Shown: piece after piece, positions 42,488 to 52,092 of the stretch
How the letters are laid out: each line of letters begins with the position of its first letter
Position numbering within the stretch: position 1 is the stretch's first letter
DNA from: Neptuniibacter sp.
Lineage (GTDB): Bacteria > Pseudomonadota > Gammaproteobacteria > Pseudomonadales > Balneatricaceae
Length of the DNA stretch: 64,000 nucleotides
Assembly: GCF_024231755.1 (NCBI RefSeq)
Contig: NZ_JAAEQH010000210.1
Coordinates: forward strand, 16,197-80,196
Reading direction: 5' to 3'
Translations under genes and position numbers: made by a program
The notes under the pieces: generated by a model
Told to the model about the DNA's origin: nothing
The model's database searches: none
Seen by the model: the letters and a program-made list of their open reading frames with translations, nothing else

Positions 42488-43900
42488 TCAAGTGCCTTTG
42501 TTTGCTTTGTCTTGAAGCTGAGCCTTATTCTTTTCCATAGCCGTTTCAGGATCCAGAATCACAACGTCTGTTGTAAAATTCTCCACGTCCCCTAAATTAG
42601 GCTCTGGCATTACTAACTCAAGCGCATCCAACAGTAAGCCCATACCATCTAGCATCCGGAAATGCGTTATTAGATGATCATGCTGGGTGTTAGAAAGATC
42701 AATTTTCGAAGAGAAAACCTCATTTTCTGTATCCAATAGATCCAGCAGTGAACGCTGCCCGATATTAAACTGTTTCTGATACGAATCACGAGTTGAGGTA
42801 CTAGAAAGTACATGTTGCTCAAGGAATGGAACCTGACGCGTGAGAATCTGGTGAGCATTCCATGACAACTCAAGGCTTTGGATCACTTCGCGGCGTGTAT
42901 TCTTATGAATGGAGCGTGCTTCTTCAATTTGATACTGAGTTTCACGTACACGGGCCTTATCGCCACCACCATTATAAAGGTTATAGCGCATACGAATCAT
43001 CGCAGTTAGATCTTCGTTTGTGCCATTCACACCGTCTATATCATTGTTCCAAGTACGATCAATTTCCAGATCGACACGTGGGTAGTAATTTCTCTTAGCT
43101 GCATTGTATTGTGCAATCGCAGCCTCAGCATCAGCTACCGCTACCTGAAGAGTAGGATGGTTTTCAAAGGCTATTTTCTTAGCTGCTTCAAGAGACTCTG
43201 GAATCTCCTGATCAGCTTTATCTGCTAAGGCAGGGTATTCCAGGTCAGCTGGCGCCTTGGAACCAAGAACTCTGAAATAGTTAGCTTCAGCATCTAATAA
43301 GTTATTCTCTTCTGCGAGAACATTAACTTCGGCAAGCGCTAATCGACCTTCAGCCTGTTCGATGGAAGCCAGCGCTCCCAGACCTGATTCTGAACGACGT
43401 TTAATTTGATCGTAAATCTTTACGTGGTTGTAAAGGTTTTCTTTGGTCAGACGTAATAGCTCACGTCGGCGATTAACCTCAACGTAGGCACGTGAAGCTT
43501 CTAGAATAAAGTTTTCTGCTACATCTTCTAAGCGGCGGTCTGCGGAATTAGCACGGGCTTTGTGTCGCTCAACCTCACTGGAGGTCGCAAATCCGTCAAA
43601 TAACATCTGACGCAAGCTCAAACGAGCTTCACCACGTGTTAATTCTACATCCCCATCATTAGCACGTGTTGTTGAGTTATTGGTCCACTCATACCCTATA
43701 CCTGCTTCAACATCGATTTTCGGAAAATAGCCAGACTTCGCCTGGGCAATCTCCTGATAAATCGAGTTTCTCGCATTAACAGCTCTTGTGATTTCCGGGC
43801 TTTCTGATAGGCCCTCAGCAATTACTTCTTCTAAAGTAGCTGCCTGCATCGTTGTCGCTGTCATCCCTAAAATAACGCCAGCAATTACTGACCTGGACAT
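42488..43900 (-). CDS. TolC-family outer-membrane efflux protein of type I secretion
   Basis: A 470-residue outer-membrane channel protein. After a signal peptide (VIAGVILGMTATTMQA) it shows two repeats of the TolC coiled-coil/barrel (first from TLEEVIAEGLSESPEI, second from ALADKADQEIPES), with TLQVAVADAEAAIAQYNAAKRNYYPRVDLE typical of the second repeat start. The subgroup is that paired with HlyD/HlyB-type systems (LapE/AggA-like). It lies behind a LuxR-type gene and downstream of the HlyD and ABC genes on the same strand, and is probably the outer channel for them. Confidence 0.88.
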   Translation of the reverse strand: MSRSVIAGVILGMTATTMQAATLEEVIAEGLSESPEITRAVNARNSIYQEIAQAKSGYFPKIDVEAGIGYEWTNNSTTRANDGDVELTRGEARLSLRQMLFDGFATSSEVERHKARANSADRRLEDVAENFILEASRAYVEVNRRRELLRLTKENLYNHVKIYDQIKRRSESGLGALASIEQAEGRLALAEVNVLAEENNLLDAEANYFRVLGSKAPADLEYPALADKADQEIPESLEAAKKIAFENHPTLQVAVADAEAAIAQYNAAKRNYYPRVDLEIDRTWNNDIDGVNGTNEDLTAMIRMRYNLYNGGGDKARVRETQYQIEEARSIHKNTRREVIQSLELSWNAHQILTRQVPFLEQHVLSSTSTRDSYQKQFNIGQRSLLDLLDTENEVFSSKIDLSNTQHDHLITHFRMLDGMGLLLDALELVMPEPNLGDVENFTTDVVILDPETAMEKNKAQLQDKANKGT

Positions 43901-43966
43901 AAAAACTCCACCTTCTATGTATCAAATAGTTCGTAGCCACTTTAACTTGCATTACTAAACAAACAC

Positions 43967-44611
43967 TTAAGCCGTGACCGGTGTCTTACTTGCCATTAAC
44001 ACAAGAGAGATCCGATCTGACGCCCCTGTTTTCTGAAAAATAGAACTCAGATGGGCTTTTACTGTTCGTTCAGTTATATCAAGTTCGCGGGCAATATCCT
44101 TGTTACTAGCGCCTGTTACCAGGACAGCCAGTACATCTTGCTCACGACTGCTCAAGTCTTCAAAAATACTAATAGACTCTGCGGTGTCCACTTTACTATC
44201 TGTCACAGATGAACTACTTAACAATCTTCTAAGAAGCTTTTGCAGTAGTTCTGGCCCTGCCCAGATATCACCACGGAGTACAGTCTTCACTACTTCAGAA
44301 AGCAGTGAACCTGTCACATACGTGTTTGTATAACCATTTGCACCTAACTGAAGTACCTCTACACCTTCACTCTCATTCGGTGTATCAGTACACACAATTA
44401 CAATGGCGCTAGGATTATGCGCTTTAAAACTGAATATTAGCTTACTATCGGCTGCATCAACAGAACTTATATGGACCAATAAGATTTCATTGCCGTCTTT
44501 CAGCTTAGTAGTTATATCGGCGGCCCTAATAACTTCAGGCTTCCAATCCACCAGTAATTTGTTCCAACGTTCCAAAACCTTTGGTCGGTTACCGACGAAA
44601 AACAGCTTCAT
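43967..44611 (-). CDS. LuxR-family regulator with degenerate receiver domain
   Basis: A 214-residue protein with a receiver-like domain (about 1-115) and a LuxR-type helix-turn-helix (about 150-210: LSSREQDVLAVLVTGASNKDIARELD, cut here, then ERTVKAHLSSIFQKTG). The receiver lacks its phosphorylation residues: the N-terminal acidic pair is replaced (FFVGNRP) and the usual phospho-Asp position falls at ILLVHISSVD, where His stands. It should act without phosphorylation. It sits between the HlyD and TolC genes of a type I secretion locus and may control them. The role is inferred from location. Confidence 0.8.
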   Translation of the reverse strand: MKLFFVGNRPKVLERWNKLLVDWKPEVIRAADITTKLKDGNEILLVHISSVDAADSKLIFSFKAHNPSAIVIVCTDTPNESEGVEVLQLGANGYTNTYVTGSLLSEVVKTVLRGDIWAGPELLQKLLRRLLSSSSVTDSKVDTAESISIFEDLSSREQDVLAVLVTGASNKDIARELDITERTVKAHLSSIFQKTGASDRISLVLMASKTPVTA

Positions 44612-44831
44612 AATTTCCCAACTTATCTTGCCTGATCATTGGCAAAAGCAACATCGTCATCGACATGTGCAAATTTTTTATTTTTCTTAATATAGAACAG
44701 CAAACCTCATGTTTTCTGTTCTATCTACACCAAAAGCTCACTAATAAAGCCTTACAAAGCGAGCGGATAATAATACATACTCTACCTGAATAGAATATAA
44801 ACGACCTAACAATAAGTTACCATATTATGCA

Positions 44832-46151
44832 TTACCGCTCGGTTAAGGCTTTATTTTTAGCTTTCAGAACCGGTTTTAACAGATAATCCATTACGGTTTT
44901 CTTACCCGTCAGAATATCAACACTCACGGTCATACCTGCGATTAAAGGGAGCTCTTTAGTAGCTGTTGCAATAAATGGCTGATTTGTCTCCAAACGAACC
45001 AAATAATAACTCTCACCTTCTTCATCCAGAATGGTACTGGGGCTGACAAATACAACCGCAGCATCAACGCCGCCATATATAGAAAAGTCATAGGCTGACA
45101 CTTTAATTACCGCAGCCTGACCTGGGGATATATTCGCTATATCCGATGGACGAATTCTGGCTTCCACTAGAAGCTTATCTTCCCAAGGAATAATGTTCAG
45201 CAGCTCATCACCCGGTTGAACAACGCCTTCAACCGTATTAACCAACAACTGTTTTACTGTTCCCTTCACTGGCGCTTTCACCTCAGCGCGATCAATTCGA
45301 TCATTCATACCGGTAAGGGCCTGATTCAAGCGAGAGATTTCTGCCACAACCTCGTTCAATTCGCGACGAGCTTCATTTCTAAACTGTAGCTCCGCCTCAC
45401 CCAGCTTCTGCTTTGTCTCCTCCAAGGTGGATTCAATTCTGGGTATATTCAGACGAACCCCTGACAGCTCACCTTCCAGATCGTTAAGCTGTCGCTTAAG
45501 TCGCAAAAACTCTACTTCAGAAATAACCCCCTCTTTCAACAAAGGCCGAGTTATATCCAACTCACGCTTTAGCAATCCATAACTTCTACGTAACTGTTGC
45601 TCTTGAGACTTTGCAGCTTTCAGCTCTTGGCTACGTTGAGCCACTTGTTGCTCTAACCCTGCCAATCCAGCGTAAATTTCTGCCTTTCGAGTAGAAAAAA
45701 GAAACTTCTCTTGCTCTACCATCGAACTGTATTCTATCGGGAAATTCTTTGGCTCAGTGAACTCTATGTTGTCTGCTTCGGCTTTTAGACGAGCTGACTT
45801 TGCTGTCAACTCATACAAACGGACCTGGTTTTCTTTCAGAGAACTGGAGAAGCGAATATCATCTATTCGCAGTAATACCTGCCCTTTTTCTACTAGATCA
45901 CCCTCTCTAACCAGAATTTCAGAAAGAGCACCACCTTCTAAGGTTTCTACAACCTGTAACTGGCTTGATGGGATGATTTCACCATCCCCACGGGTAATCT
46001 CATCCAGCTCTGCCCAACTGGCCCAAAAGATGGCAATAGCAACAAACAAAGCTACTACCCAGAGTAACGTTCTTGCACCAGCGGGGGTCTGCTCAGCCAA
46101 TGCCTCACTGACACTACTCATGTACTGAAGATCTTTTTGGTTACCACTCAT
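44832..46151 (-). CDS. HlyD-family type I secretion periplasmic adaptor
   Basis: An inner-membrane-anchored adaptor of 439-440 residues. TM at about residues 28-48 (TLLWVVALFVAIAIFWA), then the lipoyl/hairpin structure with GALSEILVREGDLVEKGQ, a long coiled coil (about 100-275) and the C-terminal barrel (VKAPVKGTVKQLLVNTVEGVV). It connects the ABC exporter to TolC. The start may be GTG 46154 or ATG 46151. It is three to six bases behind the ABC gene, so the two are co-translated. Confidence 0.9.
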   Translation of the reverse strand: MSGNQKDLQYMSSVSEALAEQTPAGARTLLWVVALFVAIAIFWASWAELDEITRGDGEIIPSSQLQVVETLEGGALSEILVREGDLVEKGQVLLRIDDIRFSSSLKENQVRLYELTAKSARLKAEADNIEFTEPKNFPIEYSSMVEQEKFLFSTRKAEIYAGLAGLEQQVAQRSQELKAAKSQEQQLRRSYGLLKRELDITRPLLKEGVISEVEFLRLKRQLNDLEGELSGVRLNIPRIESTLEETKQKLGEAELQFRNEARRELNEVVAEISRLNQALTGMNDRIDRAEVKAPVKGTVKQLLVNTVEGVVQPGDELLNIIPWEDKLLVEARIRPSDIANISPGQAAVIKVSAYDFSIYGGVDAAVVFVSPSTILDEEGESYYLVRLETNQPFIATATKELPLIAGMTVSVDILTGKKTVMDYLLKPVLKAKNKALTER

Positions 46152-46157
46152 CACGTC

Positions 46158-48275
46158 TTACCTTTGCACCTGAAGGCGCCCTTGTTTCAAGGCATCCAAT
46201 ACTGATTCTTTAGGCCCGTCGGCTACAACGCGTCCTGCATCCATTACAATAATTCTATCCACAAGGGATAGCAGTGACATTTTGTGAGTAACTACCAACA
46301 TCGTTTTTTCCTGAGAGTACTCTGTGAGCATTTTCTTGATCTGCTCTTCTGATGAGTTATCCATTGACGCGGTTGGTTCATCAAGGATGAGAATATTGGG
46401 ATCATGAATTAATGATCTGGCAACTGCTACCGCTTGGCGCTGCCCTCCGGATAAGCCTGCACCACGCTCGCCCACCTGCATATCAAACCCCTGCGGGTGT
46501 CGATTCACCATATCTGAAACACCTGTCAGCTTCGCCACAGCAACCAATTGGGCGTCTTCTGTTTGTGGAGCTCCGATAACGATATTGTCCCTGACACTGC
46601 CAGCGAACAGCATAATATCCTGAGGCATGTAACCAAAATTACGCCGCAGATCGACCGGATCAATCTGATTAATATCAATCCCATCAATCCTTACTGAACC
46701 TTCGCTTGCCTCATACAATCCGAGTACTAGCTTTTCTACAGTAGACTTACCAGAGCCAATACGACCGATTAAAGCCACTTTTTCTCCAGGTTTAACTGAA
46801 AAAGAAACACGATCTAATGCTCTCTGTTCCTGCCCCGGATAAGCAAAACTAACATTCTGAAACTCAATAGCTCCTTCTAGCTCATTGCGGTGAACAAACT
46901 GCTGTCCATCACTTCTCTCAGATGGCAGATCCATTATCTCGTTCAAACCTTTCAGCGCAGTTGAGGCCTGATGATAACTAATCACCAAATTGGCCACCTG
47001 GGCCATTGGAGCAATAGCTCTGCCTGACAGCATGACACAAGCAACCAGCGCCCCCATCGTCAGCTCCCGCTCACTGATCAGGTAAACACCTATGATGATA
47101 ATACCGACGGACGTGAGTTGCTGAGCGAAGGAAGCGAAGTTTACTACCGAGGATGAAAGCATTCTGGATTTCAAACTCCACTTAGCGATATAACCTACCG
47201 CCTGTTCCCAGCCCAACTGCAGTGATGAAGTTGCACGCTGAGTTTTAACTGTTTCCATCGCAGTTAAACTTTCAATCAATGTAGAGTTTTTCTGTGCATT
47301 GGAGGCGAACGTCTTTTCGACCGCCTCTTTCAAATAAGGCCTTACTGCAAACGAAAACAGAATGATCAACGGGATCATCACTAAAGGAGGAATAACAAGA
47401 GGGCCTCCAATAAAACCTATAACCACCAGGAACAGGATCGCAAACGGAAGATCAATGATAATGGTATTGGTAGAGGAACTGAGGAAGCTTTTTATACTAT
47501 CGAACTCTCTGAGGTTACTGGCGAAAGAGCCTACAGAGGGAGGCAGAGAACTGTATTTGAGTGACAATACTTTTTCGAACAACAAAGATGAGAGGATTAT
47601 ATCTCCTTTCTTTCCCGCCACCTCGATAAAATACGAGCGCAACATTTTGAGCCCGAAATCAAACAGATATACGACAAATACACCGATCGCTAGAACCCAC
47701 AACGTCTCAATCGCATTATTTGGAACAACGCGATCATAAACATTCATCACAAACAGCGGATTCGCCAATACAAATAAGTTGATAAGAAAAGAAGCTACCA
47801 GGACATCACGATAGATAGCCGTAGAACGTTTTATCGTACCCCAAAACCAATGCCCCTTATGCCCTTCAAGCAGCTTGGAAACCTGCTGCTGAAACCGATA
47901 CTCCAATCTGACAAAGATTGCATAGCCGGTATAAGATTCTTGTAGTAACTCCAGAGAAACGGAGTGCTCACCACCGCTTTCAGGCTGAATAATTACCGCA
48001 GTCCCGTCCTCATCAACTCTCTGTAGAATACAGGCTTTATCACCCTCCAGAAGCAAAACTGCTGGAAGAACCAGAGGTGAAATATCATTCAGTTTTCGAG
48101 GTAAGACCTGAGCTGCAAATCCAGCCCTTTTAGCTGCCCGAATAAACAACTTAGGGGTAAGCCTATTATTCTCCAGTGGCAAACCATCGCATAACACTTC
48201 CGGAGAAAATGGTTTATGATTTTGCTTAGTCAAATGTACTAAACATCCCAAAAGGGGATCTTGAACAGCTTCCAT
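46158..48275 (-). CDS. Type I secretion ABC permease/ATPase, LapB/HlyB-like
   Basis: I start the gene at ATG 48275 (MEAVQDPLLGCLVHL, about 705 residues) because LapB-type proteins begin close to the DPLL segment; a TTG at 48353 would add 26 poorly conserved residues. Residues ~1-125 form a C39-like domain whose catalytic Cys position is probably not Cys, so it binds rather than cuts substrate. Six TM helices follow (about 150-420), then the ATPase: Walker A IGRIGSGKST, signature LSGGQRQAVA, Walker B LILDEPTASMD, and H-loop VTHK. It exports a large RTX-type protein; no such substrate gene lies in the window. Confidence 0.9.
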   Translation of the reverse strand: MEAVQDPLLGCLVHLTKQNHKPFSPEVLCDGLPLENNRLTPKLFIRAAKRAGFAAQVLPRKLNDISPLVLPAVLLLEGDKACILQRVDEDGTAVIIQPESGGEHSVSLELLQESYTGYAIFVRLEYRFQQQVSKLLEGHKGHWFWGTIKRSTAIYRDVLVASFLINLFVLANPLFVMNVYDRVVPNNAIETLWVLAIGVFVVYLFDFGLKMLRSYFIEVAGKKGDIILSSLLFEKVLSLKYSSLPPSVGSFASNLREFDSIKSFLSSSTNTIIIDLPFAILFLVVIGFIGGPLVIPPLVMIPLIILFSFAVRPYLKEAVEKTFASNAQKNSTLIESLTAMETVKTQRATSSLQLGWEQAVGYIAKWSLKSRMLSSSVVNFASFAQQLTSVGIIIIGVYLISERELTMGALVACVMLSGRAIAPMAQVANLVISYHQASTALKGLNEIMDLPSERSDGQQFVHRNELEGAIEFQNVSFAYPGQEQRALDRVSFSVKPGEKVALIGRIGSGKSTVEKLVLGLYEASEGSVRIDGIDINQIDPVDLRRNFGYMPQDIMLFAGSVRDNIVIGAPQTEDAQLVAVAKLTGVSDMVNRHPQGFDMQVGERGAGLSGGQRQAVAVARSLIHDPNILILDEPTASMDNSSEEQIKKMLTEYSQEKTMLVVTHKMSLLSLVDRIIVMDAGRVVADGPKESVLDALKQGRLQVQR

Positions 48276-48367
48276 TAATCTTGACCTTAGCCCTCCTGGG
48301 GCGACATACTTGAATAAACCTAGCCTGTGCAGGCTTAATACAAACTGGAACAATGTAGCAAATCAAT

Positions 48368-48727
48368 ATGTTATACGCCATACGTAATGATGCAGGACGC
48401 ATTATCAGCCTATCAGAAACCCCTAAACCTGGTGCTGAAGCGGTTGATATCAAAAACAGAGAAGTTCTGGAATTTCTGTCCATCAATGATGAAGAGTTCT
48501 CCGCAGAAAAGTTTCTGGAACAATCAGATACCGGCGTATCACGTATTTTTGAAGACTTGGTAGATGTGTTGGTGGGGAAAAATCTGATCATGTTCACCGA
48601 TCTACCTGCAGCAGCTCAGAAAAAGCTGCTAAGTCGTAAACTGGCGCGAAACATGAACCGTTCAGGTGAAGAGGTAGAGGTCAAAACCTCATCATCATTC
48701 CTTATAGAAGATGATGATACGCTATAG
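48368..48727 (+). CDS. Conserved small protein next to type I secretion genes (often mis-named tryptophan synthase beta-like)
   Basis: A 119-residue soluble protein. MLYAIRNDAGRIISLSETPKPGAEAV resembles the start of a small Pseudomonas-type family carrying the misleading label 'tryptophan synthase subunit beta like'; it shows no PLP-enzyme features. The middle is helical (DTGVSRIFEDLVDVLVGKNLIMFTDLP, cut as DVLVGKNLIMF) and the end acidic (FLIEDDDTL). It is divergent from the ABC exporter, with a shared promoter region of about 90 bp, and converges on the TPR gene with seven bases between. A link to adhesin secretion is suggested only by location. Confidence 0.65.
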   Translation: MLYAIRNDAGRIISLSETPKPGAEAVDIKNREVLEFLSINDEEFSAEKFLEQSDTGVSRIFEDLVDVLVGKNLIMFTDLPAAAQKKLLSRKLARNMNRSGEEVEVKTSSSFLIEDDDTL

Positions 48728-48734
48728 GCTGGTG

Positions 48735-50339
48735 TTATAGCTCTTGGCTTAGAAGATCATCCCCTTCAGAAGAATCTTCACTTTTCAGAAGTTTAATCTG
48801 CTCGCTATACCTTAGTGATAAAGCAGAAAAGCGTGTTTGTTGTTTTATTGGAAGAGAAGCATAGCTAATCGTTGATAGGACATCTTGAACGGAGAGTAGA
48901 ATCCAAAGAGCATTTTCTCCTCGCTTAGCTTTTTCAATACCTGCCTGAACCAGATTAAGCGCAATACCTGTATGACTTGGTAGAAGCTCATGGGCACGAC
49001 CAAATAGCTGAAAAGCCTTATCCAAATCGCCGTTTCGAAAGCTTGTCATCGCAGTGTAATTCGCTTTTCCCCAGTCAGTATCTACAATTTTCCGGCTGAG
49101 ATCTTTCCGCTTGAGAATAACCTCACTTTCCACTGCACTATTGCTAGAGGCTTCAAGCATTACGTCCAACCACTTACACTGAATATCCTCCTCCATACGC
49201 AAAAAGAAATTCCATGTTTGCTGCAGCATCTGCTCCAGCCTCTCTTGCATGCTACCTTGCCTATACAGATCGCAGTTGATCAATTTGGCCCTGAACATAA
49301 CCTCCTGATCCTCAGGATGATCAAGAACCACATCTTCTAGCACCCTTATAACTTCTTGCTCAATTTGAGAGACTTTATTGCTGTTAGCCTGAATTAAAGC
49401 TCTGACCAGACCAAAATAATTCGCCGGATCCTGAAAAGCAGAATATCTGGCGTACCGAATCGCCCGCTGAAATGCATCTTTAGCAATATCCCATTCTTCT
49501 GTTTGGCAAGCCAGATTACCTAGCTCACTTTGTAGTAGGGGTACTGTGGGCTGAATCATCACGGCCTTACGCATCAAGGTAACTGCACGCTCAAATTCTG
49601 CTTTTGCTCGATAAGCGCGGGATAACCAGGCATAGGCTTCAACACATACATGCTGTTGATCGACTACGAGATTCAGGCTTGCCAGAGCCGCATCATATTC
49701 ACCAAGATTAAAATTGGAAACGCCCTTGCCAACCTCTGCCCAAGGCAAGTCTCGCTGCTGAGTCAGATTGACAAAAAGATCACGCGCCTGGCTATAACGC
49801 CTCATGCGAAGAAGTGCTATGCCTCGAATACGCTGCAGGAAGATATTCAACCCGGGATAATGATCAGCTAGCTGCTTACTTTTTTCGACAACCTCTTCGT
49901 AATCCTCATCATCCAATAGCTGCTCTATAGGCTTGATGGTTTCCTTGATACGAAGCTGCTTCTCTATACGAAAGCGAAGTTTGTTGGAGTCGTATGGCTT
50001 GGAAACGTATGTATCCGGCGAATTTTCTAAAGAACCAAACAATAGCTCTGACGTTTCCGGATCTACAACAAGAAAATAGGCACTGGAGGACCCAAAGGAG
50101 TGCTCAATATTGGCTTCTTGCAGTAATTGCAGCCCATTTTTTTCTCCTTTGCCCATATCATAAGCGGCAAAGCAGAGATCATAGGTAAACTCTCGCATCA
50201 GGCTCAGGGCCATATTAACCGACGAAGCAACCTGAACTTGTCCCACGCCTAACCTACTCAGGATTTGCCGTAACGCCCCAAGGTCATCAAGCTGGCTATC
50301 TACTATAAGAGCCGACTTTCCTGCGTAGTTAATTTCCAT
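48735..50339 (-). CDS. Pseudo-receiver plus TPR repeat protein
   Basis: A protein of about 534 residues with a receiver-like domain (1-125) and tetratricopeptide repeats (about 140-500: WAEVGKGVSNFNLGEYDAAL, AYAWLSRAYRAKAEFERAV, LQSELGNLACQTEEWDIA, then ANYTAMTSFRNGDLDKAF). The receiver keeps one Asp at IVDSQ and the conserved Lys (YVSKPYD), but the phospho-Asp position is Ala in DLCFAAYDMG. Similar receiver-TPR proteins occur in pseudomonads. I start at ATG 50339; GTG 50345 adds two residues. It probably works as a scaffold. Single gene. Confidence 0.82.
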   Translation of the reverse strand: MEINYAGKSALIVDSQLDDLGALRQILSRLGVGQVQVASSVNMALSLMREFTYDLCFAAYDMGKGEKNGLQLLQEANIEHSFGSSSAYFLVVDPETSELLFGSLENSPDTYVSKPYDSNKLRFRIEKQLRIKETIKPIEQLLDDEDYEEVVEKSKQLADHYPGLNIFLQRIRGIALLRMRRYSQARDLFVNLTQQRDLPWAEVGKGVSNFNLGEYDAALASLNLVVDQQHVCVEAYAWLSRAYRAKAEFERAVTLMRKAVMIQPTVPLLQSELGNLACQTEEWDIAKDAFQRAIRYARYSAFQDPANYFGLVRALIQANSNKVSQIEQEVIRVLEDVVLDHPEDQEVMFRAKLINCDLYRQGSMQERLEQMLQQTWNFFLRMEEDIQCKWLDVMLEASSNSAVESEVILKRKDLSRKIVDTDWGKANYTAMTSFRNGDLDKAFQLFGRAHELLPSHTGIALNLVQAGIEKAKRGENALWILLSVQDVLSTISYASLPIKQQTRFSALSLRYSEQIKLLKSEDSSEGDDLLSQEL

Positions 50340-50420
50340 AGACACTGCACTAATAAGATAACGGCAAAAGTAGCATATAAATCAGGCCATTATCAAAGTT
50401 TAGGCCAAGCTTAGGGCAAT

Positions 50421-50454
50421 AAAAAACCCCATAGGGTCACTATGGGGTTTTTTT
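50421..50454. terminator. Rho-independent terminator of argG
   Basis: AAAAAACCCCATAG (50421-50434) and CTATGGGGTTTTTT (50440-50453) form a long perfect stem with a five-base loop, with T-runs on both strands. It lies just past the argG stop on the minus strand. Confidence 0.9.
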
Positions 50455-50469
50455 AGCAAAAACTGTGGA

Positions 50470-51696
50470 TTAATCGTCCAGCAGATTACGTCCTTTACCT
50501 GCAGCAATACGCATACGTAGAGCATTCAGTTTAATGAAACCTGCTGCGTCTTTCTGATCGTAAGAACCAGCATCATCTTCAAAGGTCGCGATGTTCTCGT
50601 CAAACAGGCTATCGTCAGAACGACGACCAACAACTACAACATTACCTTTGTACAGTTTCAGACGTACATCACCATTAACAACCTGCTGAGATTCGTCAAT
50701 CATCTTCTGCAGCATCTTGCGCTCTTCAGACCACCAGAAGCCATTGTAGATAACTTTCGCATAGCGAGGCATCAGTTCATCTTTCAGGTGAGCAGCTTCG
50801 CGATCCAGTGTAATGGATTCAATTGCACGATGTGCTTTAAGCATAATAGTGCCGCCCGGTGTTTCGTAACAACCACGGGACTTCATGCCTACAAAGCGGT
50901 TTTCAACAATATCCAGACGACCGATACCGTTTTCACCACCTACTTTGTTCAAGTATTCAAGAACAGTAGCTGGGCTCATTTTTTCACCGTTGATTGCAAC
51001 GATGTCACCCTTCTCGTAAGTCAGTTCCAGATAAGTGGCTTCATCTGGAGCCTGTTCTGGAGAAACTGACCAGCGCCACATATCTTCTTCAGCTTCCTGC
51101 CATGGATCTTCCAGAATGTCGCCTTCATAAGAGATATGAAGCAGGTTGGCATCCATAGAGTAAGGAGACTTTTTCTTATTACTGGAGAAATCAACCGGAA
51201 TATTATGGTCTTCACAGTACTTCATTAGCGTTTCACGGGACGTCAGATCCCACTCACGCCACGGCGCGATTACGTGAACGCCTGGCTTAAGCGCATAAGC
51301 ACCCAGTTCAAAACGAACCTGATCATTACCTTTACCCGTAGCACCGTGAGAAATAGCATCTGCACCAGTTTCGTTAGCAATCTCAATCAGACGCTTAGCA
51401 ATAAGAGGACGGGCAATAGATGTACCCAGCAGGTACTCGCCTTCATAGATAGTGTTTGCTCGGAACATTGGGAATACGAAATCACGAACAAACTCTTCAC
51501 GCAGATCTTCAATGTAGATCTCTTTTACGCCCAACGCTTCAGCTTTAGCGCGAGCAGGCTCTACTTCTTCACCTTGACCTAAGTCAGCAGTAAAGGTCAC
51601 AACTTCTGCGTTGTATTCATCTTGCAACCAGCGAACGATAACGGATGTATCCAACCCACCGGAATAGGCCAGAACGACCTTTTTGATCTCGGACAT
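50470..51696 (-). CDS. argG: Argininosuccinate synthase
   Basis: A 408-residue enzyme that joins citrulline and aspartate with ATP, in arginine synthesis. Motifs are [16 protein letters not shown] (ATP P-loop), [15 protein letters not shown] and [17 protein letters not shown] start at ATG 51696 ([14 protein letters not shown]) with GGAG upstream; the frame stays open 18 codons further, but that part is not protein-like. It belongs to the short group (about 400 residues), not the E. coli type of about 447. A small hairpin lies in the leader at 51722-51737. Confidence 0.96.
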   Translation of the reverse strand: MSEIKKVVLAYSGGLDTSVIVRWLQDEYNAEVVTFTADLGQGEEVEPARAKAEALGVKEIYIEDLREEFVRDFVFPMFRANTIYEGEYLLGTSIARPLIAKRLIEIANETGADAISHGATGKGNDQVRFELGAYALKPGVHVIAPWREWDLTSRETLMKYCEDHNIPVDFSSNKKKSPYSMDANLLHISYEGDILEDPWQEAEEDMWRWSVSPEQAPDEATYLELTYEKGDIVAINGEKMSPATVLEYLNKVGGENGIGRLDIVENRFVGMKSRGCYETPGGTIMLKAHRAIESITLDREAAHLKDELMPRYAKVIYNGFWWSEERKMLQKMIDESQQVVNGDVRLKLYKGNVVVVGRRSDDSLFDENIATFEDDAGSYDQKDAAGFIKLNALRMRIAAGKGRNLLDD

Positions 51697-52092
51697 TCTC
51701 AAGCTCCAACTTGCGAACAAACGGTCAGGATTGACCGAATAGGAATTCAAAATTAAGCGCGAGATTATAGCAGAATCAGGGACTAGGTTTAAACCTGTCC
51801 CTCGGCGAAAAATCGGGTAGATATTTTTTATATCGCCTGAGGAACCTACAAATTAGTCCTTGCTAACCTCTGGCTTTCAATTTGATGTGTAATCAAGGTA
51901 ACGCTTTGCGTAATGACTGGACCCCACAAAAAAACAAAAACTAAGAGTACGCCTCAAACTGAAAGCATTAAGGCAGGATGGTGAAGATGTCTAGCCTGGT
52001 GATAGTGGAATTTACGGGTAGAAAATGAGTGTTAAAAAACATGTAAAACTTGAGTACTATCTGATGCTCAATCTAATAAAGACGATACCGCT
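51697..52092. other. Divergent promoter region of argG and the cyclophilin gene
   Basis: About 400 bp with no gene. CGGTCA-GGAT-TGACCG (51722-51737) is a perfect 6-bp hairpin 26 bp before the argG start, and a larger near-palindrome with core AGGTTTAAACCT (51785-51796) flanked by GGGAC and TCCC occupies 51779-51801. No tRNA or protein frame was seen, and no clear ARG box. Confidence 0.4.

Noticed and set aside
48276..48353. TTG start 26 codons upstream for the ABC secretion gene
   Set aside because: LapB-type proteins begin near the DPLL segment and the extra part would use up the divergent promoter region.
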